NCBI RefSeq assembly: GCF_041260155.1
Contig: NC_091948.1
Span: 4,220,501 to 4,284,500 of the forward strand
Length of the DNA stretch: 64,000 nucleotides
DNA from: Ptychodera flava
Taxonomy: Eukaryota > Hemichordata > Enteropneusta > Ptychoderidae
Direction of reading: 5' to 3'
Both the position numbers and the translations under genes were made by a program. The notes under the pieces were generated by a model. That model worked only from the letters and a program-made list of their open reading frames with translations. It searched no databases and was not told the DNA's origin. Shown here one piece after another: positions 46,521 to 59,200 of this stretch; position 1 is the first letter of the stretch; the number at the start of each line of letters is the position of its first letter.

Positions 46521-49500
46521 ACCTCTACTATATTGTTTGTCACGCCAGACTCTATTGTTGCGGCCTGTCAATGCAGAAATCTGATAAGTTACCTGTCCGC
46601 CCACTGGCTGTCTGACACTGTTGTCACTCGAAGATCTAGTGCACCCAATAATACCTTGCTGAAACTTCCGTAAAATACATGCATAACAATTTAGACTATG
46701 GTTCAATAGGCACACATTAGGTTTTCAACAAACCACTATACTATACAGAAATTGAACGATATCATAGCCCGAGATCCTGAGAGCACACTCGTCCTCGAAA
46801 TGTAAACGCGGCTACTTTGTACGTCCAACCTACACTTGTCCATACAAAATAAATCCTGCACAAACTGGTGAGCAGCTTCTCTATATCCTTTTACAGCCTT
46901 TCCACTTTCCATCTACCGTCTATGGTTACGGCGACGCAGCTTTGTTAGTCCCGGGTTTCCGTTCAAAGGTCACCTCATTGTGACATTATTACAATTATTG
47001 TTTTATAACGGCAGTGCATTATTTATTGTTGTCCGTGACACGCCAAGATCACAAGACGTCTTATCCTCGGACCTTGCATGCCGACAGAACTCGGTTATAA
47101 ATAATCAGCAGGTGTATACCTGTTTACAGCGATGGTGACGCTAACAGCACCCACAGTCCCCTGTGATCTATTCCGCTCTTGGACTATGCGCCCCACAGAC
47201 GTGTGTACATATGCCTGCGAAAAAGACATATGTACACACGTCTATGGGGCGCATAGTCCGAGAGCGGAATAGATCACAAGTGACTGTGCAGCACCATAGT
47301 TTTTAGACTTCGTATTAAATCATTTTGTATAACTTGCTTTCCAATGTACCATTGGCTCAAAGCAAAATGTGGTTTCACATGACAACATTTCAGCCTTAAA
47401 GTACTCTACGACATGGTTGATAAACGGCTACGATATAAATACACAAGTTATAATCTTTGTTTTGAAATATATGTCAATCAATGGTATCGCCATCGAAAAG
47501 TGAAGTATTCTATATCGTTTACCAGCCCGCTATTACTCCCCGGATGTTCCTATTGAAATCAATGCACTGATTTGCACCTAAATCGAGGCATGTAATAAAG
47601 TTAGCATTTCTATCTAATGGGCATTGATACATGTAATGCATATATGTCGAGCAGAACATGTTAAGGTAGCTGGTACATTTCTGGGAGTTTTGTGGAACAC
47701 ATTCACTCAATATACTCTCTCTTACCTCTTTCTGAGTCAAAATTAGAAGGAAGAATGGAGCATGTTCTGACCCTGTCATGTAACCCATCTATTGTGGCAA
47801 GAAAATATGCCCCTCACGTGATGAAAACCTCCAAAACAAATGGTTTTGCTCGAACTTTACTAAAATATCTATGTTTTCTTTCACCACCAAGAACAAAAAA
47901 CCAGGAGTAACGGTGAATCTGTGAATACACTGAAAAGCAAATTTGCCTACATTGAAAATGCAAAATTGCCCCATTTTCTCTGTTATCCGTTAGGGAAAAC
48001 TTACGTTCTCGAATTTGGAAGCAACAAAATGGCGATTAAGTTCTTAACAAACTATCGTTTCGTTCTGACTAAAATGAATTTATACTTGCAGCTATCATAT
48101 TCCATGCTTACTTAGGCACCTTTCTAGATATTAGGCCTACATCCTTAAAAATCTGACGGGATACAAAATCGCCTCAGGGTTGGCAAATAGTGGAATGCCT
48201 TACAGAGATTTAACACAAATCAAGCCTACATATATCTTCAAGTGTGACTTGAAAGTCTATATTAAAATGAATATGCCCCTGTAGTTTCTTTTTTCTTATT
48301 AATTTTTGATTTATACTTTTCAAATTTTCTTCGGTATGAGCCCCGACGAAACAATACTGAATGGTAAGACTGCATTCACATATTCTGTGGGGGTGTTGGG
48401 GGCTGCAGGAACCTAGATTGGCATCTTAATTCGTTTAAGACCCCCCCCACCCCACCATACCTTCAAAACATACAAATCCAACCCCACTGTATGAGCAAAA
48501 ATGTTCAAATCCCTCTATCTACTACTACATGGCCAAACATTTATTAAGCCAATGGATGACATGACAATTTTATTCATTATTTATTGAATTACCTTCAAAA
48601 CCGTGGAATCTGAAAATATTTTCATAATCCACCCTATGCCCAGTGCAAACACTGTTCAAATCCGCTTTGGCATCCCAGAACTTTCAAATTCCCCTGAAAT
48701 TTAGTCCCTCCCAACCTAGGATTTGTGAATGCCGCCCAACTCGGCCGCTCAATAAAAGTTTTCAAATAAATAAATGTTTTTTTTTTGTCCAACGTCACTT
48801 TTTTCATCGACGATTCTTTATGCGCATTATTACAGTGTAATACAACTGATGTTCGCTTCCTGAGAAGGAAAATAACTGGCATGAATGATGGAATCATTGT
48901 ACGCTTTGCAAAAAATTTGAAGTCCTGGCTGTCACAACGCTGCAACAAGTAAATCACCAGAGATTTCAAATGAGAATTCAAGGGTATGTAAGTACTGTTC
49001 CTTATAAAACCTTCCGTTTTGTTTTTTTTTATTTCTGAGTATTGCTCTGTACATGAATACGATTATACGGACCCCTGGCTCTGATCTTTTTTTGCATGCC
49101 GTTCACGTGGGATTGGACTGGTAATTAACGCCCTCAACGGTACGTTTATCTCCATTACGCGTAACAGCCATTCCGACAGACAGCAAGATGACGATACTAG
49201 GTTCACTGTTTTGAGCGTACGTATGATCCTTAAGATATATTTTCTACCGTGAGTAGTACACTGTCATTTCTTATTCGTACAATTTTAAAGCTAACATGAA
49301 AACAGGGGCTGATATGAAAACAAAACCCTTTTAGGGTCCTAATAGTCACAAAGCTGCATTTTCAAAAAACATCAGAGCACAGAAGTTACTGCAGGCAGAC
49401 AATAGTCCCTCTTTCACAAGTGATAGAGGCACCTTGCAATGTTTAAGTTTTCAAAACGTAAATCAGCTGCATGTTGGGGAGTTTGATGAAAGGGAGGTCT

Positions 49501-50120
49501 TGAAGCATCTTCATGATTCCCCTTTTCTGACAAACTGACTTAAGTGCCTTGTTAAAAAAACCATTGAAATGTTACTCTGATATCTGTGTATGTTTGGTAT
49601 AATACTAATAATTCATATGGGTGTAATGGCACTGACACAAATTAACATAACTCTTTGTGAGACAAAGTGAAACACCATATAATTACACTGGAAATCAGGG
49701 TACACACACTTTTATTTCAGACAAAGCTGAATAAATGTATGGAAAGGAATTTTTTTTTGTTATATAAAAATATTTCATATATATAAATCAAATGTCCTAA
49801 ATTCATTGACAAAAAGTGGTTGTAAAAAAACAAATAACGAAGCATTAAAACTGATTTTCAAAACATCCCAAATGAATAGGTACTTCCTTGTTTTGAAATT
49901 ATTTACAAAGAATACCACTGTTTCCCTTGGACTGGTAACTGGCAACTTGATTGGCATCCATCGTTGTTAATGGAAAATGGTCTATGCTTTGCAAATGACC
50001 ACATTCACTATTATTGGCATTAATATTTTTAGAGGAAAAAGTAAAAAGATGACTGCCTTTGATTTTAGAGTTTTATGAGACCTTTTATAATGAAAAAAAC
50101 TGAGATGTTTCATCTTTACA
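46521..50120. other. Spacer between the two hexosaminidase genes
   Basis: About 3.6 kb between the 5' end of hexosaminidase 1 and the stop codon of hexosaminidase 2. It holds one long palindrome (47146-47296). A TTTATT at 49711-49716 (AATAAA on the minus strand) is a candidate poly(A) signal for hexosaminidase 2, about 405 nt after its stop. ORFs near 47519-47788 and 48634-48981 (minus) carry no family signature. Confidence 0.5.
47146..47296. repeat. Long palindrome between hexosaminidase genes
   Basis: The arms contain TGTGATCTATTCCGCTCT, GGACTATGCGCCCCA and GACGTGTGTACATATG with their complements. The loop near 47215-47223 is about 10 bp and mismatches are few. Non-coding. Confidence 0.92.
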
Positions 50121-50184
50121 TTAAGGGTTGTATTCTGTCAGGCAAGATCCAGGTCCTATGATAGGTTCTGCCTGGAGACCACGA

Positions 50185-50232
<48 letters not shown>

Positions 50233-53200
50233 GAGAGAGAAATTGACAAAGTATTAATTTCCTCTTTGTTTATAACATGCAATGACATTTCTTTAAGAGT
50301 ACCTTCCTTACCAATCTGATTAAAATCTGATGTAGTGATGGGTCAGTCTTTCACACTATCGTATTACAGTCTTTTTTTCTCTGGTATAGTGAGGGGAGGA
50401 CTGCAGAACAAAAAGACTGTAATACGATAGTGTGAAAGACCAACCCATTACTACATCAGATTTTAATCAGATTGCTTCCTGACAGATGTACATCAAGTTA
50501 CGTATTTCAACCTACCCACTTTTACCAAGACCCTGATACAGAATGAAAAAGACATCTTGTATTTCACTTATATGTATTCTATATTCAATGGCATAAATGA
50601 TTGCTTAGAATCAAACAAAATATGACAGAGGAGAATATCTTGAATACTGTACGTCAATACTTCAGTGTCGACTTATCTGAAATCTCACTTCGAAAATCTT
50701 TGTTTTTCATTGATTTAACCATTTCAACACTAACATTGGGTATGATTCAATTGTATTCTAAGACAAATTTGGATCTGTGTACGTGAGATAGGGGTGAAAG
50801 GGTTAAATCTGTTGAAAATATCTGCTCTGAGTCTTTAGTCTCATCATGATTACATCCCTTATAAGCCACAGTTTTACAACTTACCCAACCATTCGACATC
50901 TTTGCTCTTTCACTCGAGCAGCCGCATTTTCCAGATCTCTGGTGTCCACTGAACTCCACAATCTTTCCGCAACAAAACTGGCTGAAGGCCTAAGAACAGT
51001 TTGTGACAAAGTCGTTAAAAAGTAATCTTGACAGCTTTAGTCTCAATAAAGGTCAATGTCATTACAGGGGCTATGTACAAGCTTTGTGAGGTCTTTGTTC
51101 ACACTAGGCACATGGCACCCCCAGTAATTTTAATTTATACCTCTTTTTGAGGTCAAATCATTCACGTTAGTAAGTTCAAATCAGTATCTTTTTCTCTCCT
51201 TTTATCACTCTCTTTCATTTGCCAAGAATCGTCTTTTGTTTTGGCAAAAGACAAATCCAGCTATTTTACAACTGAAGCAACTCTTACCAGAGTCTTTGAA
51301 TGACATTTGTGCCATCGACAAATTCAGCCCACATACAAGCCTCTCCTCCAATCACCAGATTCTTTTGCTCTTGGGTTCCTGCAATTCAAACGTAATTTGT
51401 CACTTTTATGTTCAGTATGTTTATCAAAATGATTGTAACAGCTAATCATACAAGTACACAGTCACACATATCCTCACAAAACAGGCTGTTTTGGTGTGAT
51501 CCTATTCCAAGCATGAATTTGGCCATTTACGCTGTTGCCTAAACATGGCCAGTCAACACGTGTTCTGTAAACACACCTCATCCGTTTTTCTCACTAAAAA
51601 ATTGTCAAGTTCATCTGCAATCACTTGTCTGGCCCTCAAATGGCGCCATCATCTTCTTTCACATGTTCTAGAATGGCGCTTTCAATCTTACTCAGTAAAG
51701 AGTTGTCGGAACAATAAACTGATTAGTTTTGGAAACTGTTGACCCAAAAACTGGCTCTTTTCATGTATGTGTGCCTAAATGACGCATACTACATCAGCAA
51801 AAAATCATGACAAATCGCGACAGAAATTTTCGATCAGAAGTGTTATGGAAAACACTGTTATTGAGGAAGCATGTCATAATTTACAAACCTCTAATAATTG
51901 AATTTGTGGTCTGCTACAGTTATCCTGTATTAGTAACAAGTCAACAGGCTGTTTCAGTGAGATAAATGGTATAAAGATACAGCAGAAAGTAACTAAAAGT
52001 AACCCCATTTTGTTCTATAGGGATCCAACATTAGTCCGGGGACAGTTCAGGCAGTAACAAAATTTGGTGTTAACAGGGTTTATGATGTGCTAAAATTCTG
52101 AGATAAATATCTTGATAGGTCATGCATGACTGTACCTTCAAAATTTTGTGGATCAACTTCATAGTAGAGCTGCCAAAATTGATCGTACGGGTCTGTAACA
52201 TAGTTCAGGTACCATGGTGATGACAGAATGACCCGATACCCCTGTGATGTGATCTCATCCAGTTTGTAGGGGAAACGCCAAATGTCAAGCCACAACTGAA
52301 TGATGGCGTCTTGGCGAATCTGTGAGCAAAGTCAAGATGAAATTTGAAACTTGCTACACAGACAGCAAGACATAAGATTTTCCGATGTTGTATGTTGGAA
52401 AGATATGGTAATCTCTTACTTAACAGTCATGAGGAATTTTCAAAGCAATGTGTCTGAAATATTGCAGGGTAGTTACATTCCAAGTTCTCTGTTTTAATGG
52501 TATTTCAGGGTCTTATTCTAGAGAAAATTGATAATGTTGGCTGTCTTTTTTTCAGAAATATTGCTCTCATTTCCCTGGCAGACTAAATAAAGAAATGATG
52601 CATCAAATATATGTATTATTCTATCTTTTCTTCATCAATTGATAATTGTGAGAACATTTCATAATGCATAAATTAATATCATTAGCCAATATAACCATGC
52701 CTTCTAAGTAAGACATGTTTGAAAAAACAAATTCCATGACTTTAAGTTTTGTAAACAATGGTATGTACCTTTACTTTATCATCCCAGACATCTTCCCAGA
52801 GAATGAAACTGTGATTTAAATTATCAATTATTCCCAGCAACTGATCAAAATAGTATTCTTCAAGTTTTTCATAGTGGTCGCTATATCCTTGCTTCTTCAT
52901 GAACTCTGTAATCTGCGGATTGCTCTGCCTGTGAAGAAAAATGAAGAATTCTAAGTTGCATAAAACATGCCGACACTGAGAATGCTGGGAAAGAAGTATC
53001 TGATGGGAAGAAATCCTGGAATGGACTGCTCATTATCACGCAGACAGTTTGCTTATTTGACTCTGTTTGAATGACTGACAAAGGATGAACTGAAGATCAA
53101 ATGCACGCCTCTTTAACACTGTTCTCATTATGTGATAATTTCATAGTTATTCTCCATTTCGTAATTCTAACTCCCAATGGCCTACAATTCACAGCTGCTT

Positions 53201-56200
53201 GGTTCAATTTGGTTTGAAGTAAGCCCAATACTTGATGACTTTGTTTTCCTAAGCCATTGTCCTAAAGTGATTTCGCTTCATTGGATATATCTTCATCAGT
53301 CTGAATATCAAATTCAGCAAAATTAAACTTGGTGATAAGAGGTTTCAAATTTGCTGAAGGCAGCAGTAGTGTGTCACTGATCGTATTTAAGGAATGAGTA
53401 AAACCGACAGAGAGCAATCATACCCAGTACCAATAGCTACATACGCTACCATCAGTTGCATTACCTGTTCACCCCAATTCTCTGTAAACAGGTCCACAAT
53501 CAAAATTGAAAACAATGGGTTTGGGCCAAACCATGGTGGTGAAAGGGTTAAATTGTCATATTAGGAAGTATATGCATGACAGGTGTAGCTAACCATAGCA
53601 ATATCACTAATTACTTTGTTGGAATTTTCCTGACAAAACCACAAAGGATGTGATGAAACTGAAGACAAAACTCTAGCTCACCAGCAGTCAAAGTCAATCT
53701 CATCTCCACCCATGTGTAAACAACCATCTGGAAAGACTGTTACAATTTCTTTAAAGAATTTTTCCAAGAATTGGTAAGTGGAATCTAGGGTTGGATCCAT
53801 GGGGCCAAGCGTGCCGTCAGGTTTGCCTCCAGAGTAACACTTTGTCATCAGCTCTGGATGTGATAATCCCCATGAACCAGCATGTGCCGGAGTGTCAAAT
53901 TCCACCACGACTCGGATCCCACGCAGCCTGGCATACTCTATTACCATGGCAATGTCTTCCTGAGTATACACATGGGTGTATGGACTGAAGGCACCCTTTT
54001 AAAAAAGATGAAAAAATGACAAACAATAATTCAAAATTTTCAACCAGCATCCCTTATTACATCTGTCCATTCATTGTGCATATTACATGCATTATTTTAA
54101 GACATTACTGATGAAATGAAATGCATATTCATGAGATGCTGTTAATGTTTATGGAGTTATTAAGGCCAGGGTTCTTTTGATAAGAGGATGAGTAGACCGT
54201 TATTTACTTGGTCCCATCATCTTTTGCATATTCCTTCAACATCATTTCAGAAGTTTTTGGTTCATCTATGCCACCAATAGTTTGCTATTTTCCTACCATA
54301 AGGCTATTGAATGATTACAAAACTTTTACAATGAGTGTTTGCGGCATGTAATGACAGAAGCTGAATTTGTATGTTCAAAATTCTGTCTTGAACAAATCTA
54401 ACTTCGGAAAATTATATTGTCTTTGATATCTATTACAAACACATTTCATGTCATAGTTGGATGATTAATTATGAAATGGACTGCAGAGCATATGTACACA
54501 AATACATACCTTCTGGCTCATTTCAGGGAAAGCTCGGCTAACATATGGAAAGGACTCATCTTCAGTGATGTGCCAATGGAAAACGTTCATTTTATTGTAC
54601 GCCATTGCATCCTGAAAAGTTGACAGCAATACAAGTTGTTGATTACACACATGAGTGAGTCTGCCATCCTACTGATCCAAGAGAATGGTGAATGCTAATA
54701 AAACTGCCTAAGATCATCACAGAACTATCAGGCAAAGATGTTGGCAGGTTGTCAGCCTGCATTGTTTACTCTGGCTCTGTAAAGACTGTAAAACAAATAT
54801 GGCCTTGATCTGTTTATTGGTCCTTGTTATTTTACCTTTTGAAATCTCTCCTCCTATACGTAGCATGTTTCACCAGGTGGCTGTGATCTTGTACAGCTGA
54901 GTTATGGCAGGCTTCACAAAATTCAAGGAAAGCTAACATATTCAACTAAGAAATCATGGCAATTTGGATTCTGCCACTACCAACTTCTTTGTTGGTAGGT
55001 CAATAGTAACTATGGAAACAAGAAAATTGGGTCATATTTGAAAGGGTAAAGTTGATTTCCAACTGGTAAGCAAGCATAGTAAAAACTGTAGTACTACTGA
55101 CTTTCTGTGTGTAACTGTGGAAAAACTAAATTTGCTATATATGGATGTATGCAAATTTATGAATACATACAAATTTATGGTGACCAATAACACAGACTAA
55201 TGTAATAACTAAACTGATCTTACCAAATTCTTGAGCAGTACTTTAGTTGGTATGAAGTGAAGACCTGTATCTATAAGTATTCCCCGATGTTGAAACCGTG
55301 GCCAATCTGTTATCACTGTTGCATTTACCCACACCTTAAGTAGAACAAAATGTTTTAAAAATTTGAGTAAACTTGAAAGTTTTGCACAAATAATTTATGT
55401 AAATGTAATTGGTAGTCTTGCAGATTGCTGTACAATCAACAGGCCAATTAACAGTCATAGCTTTTTGATGCATGGTTTTCTCATTTTCATGTTGATTCAT
55501 TGGTTATTTGCTGTCCTCATAATTCACATCAAAAAAGAAAAGAAAAAGAAAGAAAGAACTTTGACACTGACTGGTGCTATGATACTGTTGGAGGATTTGA
55601 ACTCAGAAGTAACATAGCTCATGCATTTTATTAAGACATGATGTATATATAACTTGGCAAAGCAGTTCAGTGACTACACTTACATTGTACTGCCTTCACA
55701 ATTAAAAAATCTGTCAATACATAAGAGGTCAGTATGCATTTAGTTGTTGATCCTTTGCAATTAAATACATACTCACTTCTTTTGAATCTGGTTTTGAATG
55801 TCAGTAAAGCTTCAATGATGATTGTAATGTCACAGAAAAATTACTTGTAGAGAATAGTCTGTTGACTGTGATGTGATTTCATATCTGTTCCATTTCTATA
55901 AAATGCAAAGAAATGCAGGTGTTCATGTTGTCACACTAGGATTTGAAAAAGAAAATTTGAATAGGGAGTACCTCATCATCTTCAAGTTGATAGATCAACT
56001 GACTGAATGTTTCCAATCCTGTAAAATAAACAAAGCAAATAACAAAACCACCCAGAGAAATATTTTTTTCTGTTCACCCACCAAAGTTCCTCGAATATCC
56101 TACCAAACTTTGTATTGGTTAAGTTGTCTTTGTCTACATCGGACACTGTACCAGACACAAAATGTGGACTTGAAACGATGTGGTCTCATCTACTTATACA

Positions 56201-59200
56201 ATGTCTAAAAACATACTAACCCTTTGAGTGCTGTATTTTTCCAACCATAATTTTAGTGCAACATTTTACCAATTTTTATGAATTTTTCTGTGATTTTTTT
56301 GATGATTTTGGACCAAATGGGCATCATATTTCAATGACTACAGTTTTGTATCAAAATTTTGACAAAAATCTGAAAAATATTAACTGGAGTGTATTTTATA
56401 AAGGCAACAAAACTTGACTTTGGCATTGAAAGCATAATTTAATAACACAGCATAATTTGCTCAAAAAATAACTTTTTTGCAAATATTCACTCAATTTGTT
56501 AACCCAAGATTACAATATTGGTTTGGTTTACCTTTCAGCTTGTCAAGCAGTCAGTAAGTTGCAGAATAAAGAAGTTAATTTATGCAAATGTATGCAAATC
56601 ACCCGATTTCTTGGTTTCTCTTTTCTTCCAATTTCAAAATTTCCAAAGAATTTAACTCTGGCTGTGTCAAATTTTCTGAAATTGTCACATTATGTATTTT
56701 AAGTACTATATAAAATCAACTATTTTGTTTGGCAATAAAATTTAGAGGCATTTAAATTTTGCTAATCATGTCTTTAATTACTTTTTTGAGTTTTGTGAAT
56801 GATGATAGATAATGCAAAATAAAATAGTCATTTTTTTCTACATATACTCTTGTTTCAAGTGATAAATAAATTTCAGAAAATAGTATCAAGTTTTTTACTC
56901 AAACTAATTTTTACAATTAATACCAAAATTGCAGGTTTTTACCCAGAAAGATACACCCCTTCATCCTTCGAGTAAAGTATTGCTACCATACTAAATTTTA
57001 CATACTCTGCTTTCTGAAAATATATATTATAAGGGGGTTTCCTTGTCATCTTAGATGAGAAATACTCCTTCGAAAAAACTGTGTTGGCAACGTGCTGCTC
57101 CATCTTAACATTTAAAGTCTCTTTTACATAATGTGGAGGATGACATTTTCCTGAAGCACTCAAACTTCAAATTCTGATGTAAAAGAAGAAAATTCTGTGA
57201 GTTTGACTCCTTCATGTGATAAAAGAACTGCACGGTTGGGTTTCACTGTTTTACACAGCAATGATGGTGCATGTAAAATCATACACCATGAACCTTTCAT
57301 CAGCAGGCAGCAGAAGTTGCGACTGAAAACTGACCTGAGGGCAGCGCTGCTCTCAGGGTAGTTCTGAGAGGAGTAAACATGTGCACAACATCCAATGAAG
57401 TCACTGAGGAACTGTATGTCTGCCCTGAGGGCACCTCAGATATTGCTGCCCTCAGGGCAGAATGGCAGGCAGGATAGGAAATATCTGTCCTGCGGGCAGT
57501 TCTGATATATTGCTGAACTCAGGGCAGATCGGTAGATATACACTATGTGATACTTTATGGATAGGAAATGTATGGAGACTGCCCTGAGGGCAGCTCAGAT
57601 ATATTGCTGCTCCCAGGGCAGATTGATAGATATACACTGTGCAATGCTGTAAGGATAACAAATGTATGTCTGCCCTGAGGGCAGCTCTGATATATTTCTG
57701 CCCTCAGGGCAGATATAAATTTCTATATCCTTTAAAGTATTGCAAAGTGTATATCTTCCAATCTGCCCTGAGGGCAGCAATATATCAGAGCTGCCCTCAG
57801 GGCAGACATACATTTTCTATCCTTACAGCATTGCATAGTGTATATCTACCAATCTGTCCTGAGTTCAGCAATATATCAGAGCTGCCCTCAGGGCAAACAT
57901 ATATTTCCTATCCTTAAAGTGTATTAGTGTGTAGCAACCAATCTGCCTTGAGGGCAGTAATATATCAGAACTGCCCTCAGGGCAGACATAATTTCCTATC
58001 CTATCTACCAATCTGCCCTGAGGGCAGCAATATATCTGAGCTGCCCTCAGGGTAGACATACAGTTCCTATCCTTACACATCGTTGCATAATGCATAGTGC
58101 AGTGACGTCATCGAATGTTGTTGTTGTTGTTGTGGAATGTTGTTGTTGTTGTGTTTACTCCGCTCTGAGGTGCCCTGAGGGCAGTGCTGCCCTCAGGTCA
58201 TTTTTCTACTACCTCCATGGTTGCAACTTCTGCCTCCTGCCCTTTGATCAAATACCTCTGATTGCTCCCCAAATGGACGGCGCCCTCAGTGTCGCAACAC
58301 CAGAATGTACGCTCAGTGTATCTGAAAGTGAAAGAAAACGCGTACACCCCTGAGTCAGTTGCCGGTCGGTGTCATTCGCCGGTCAATTCGCGGAACAAGA
58401 GCCAACACCACCCTCCATACAAACAAGATAACAAAAACGTAACGGTTAGTATTTCGTATTAAGAGACAACAATGGTAACCCAACTCTCTCCGACAACGAA
58501 TATAACATAAGCTTACACGAAGACGAACAGAAAAAGACCTGCACTATAGATGGAAGACGTCCCTGAACATAGGTGAGTGAAAAACAGCAAGACAAGATCC
58601 TAGGCCGTACAATGAATCGACAAGAAACCACACAACATTCCAGCAACAGTAAACGTTGTGAACAACGTACATAACTGGATACAGCACGGGCCAAAATAAG
58701 GATCACAATACTAAACGGCCTTTTTGAAGGCCAACACATGTTCAAAAGGGAGAGTTACCATATCAATACTGTGCCATGCCTCGACACTAAAAATGTACAC
58801 AAAAATTACACATAAAATTACAAAATAAATAGAAGGGTCAACATCATAAGAGGGCACAGAAATAGAGAACAAAATAAACATATTACGCCAACAAAAATGT
58901 CGCATTACAAGAGCACAAACCAAAATGAAAATCAATACACATAGCAGCCTCAAATTCATCTGAATTTCACCTTCCAAAACACAGGATAAAATACATTCTA
59001 TGTCTAAGGCATGTGATCAAGAACACTATCAGAAAACGGTGAGATACCAATCAAACCGTTAGATAAAGGAAGATGAATGAAATTCGACACACTAATAAGG
59101 AAGCGTCAAAAATAACTCGTCAACCACCGACTTCATACAAAGATTACAACAGACAACTTATAAACAAAGAAACAATTCCTGCATCTTGACAGAAACGAAC

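Noticed and set aside
47519-47788. 89-codon Cys-containing ORF as a possible small secreted protein
   Set aside because: No signal peptide and no convincing cysteine pattern.
48634-48981. 115-codon minus-strand ORF in the hexosaminidase spacer
   Set aside because: No recognisable motif, no supporting splice or promoter context, AT-rich chance frame likely.
58446-58977. Hydrophobic minus-strand ORFs suggesting a membrane protein
   Set aside because: They fall inside the inverted-repeat element in an intron; hydrophobicity reflects T-rich codons, and no family is seen.
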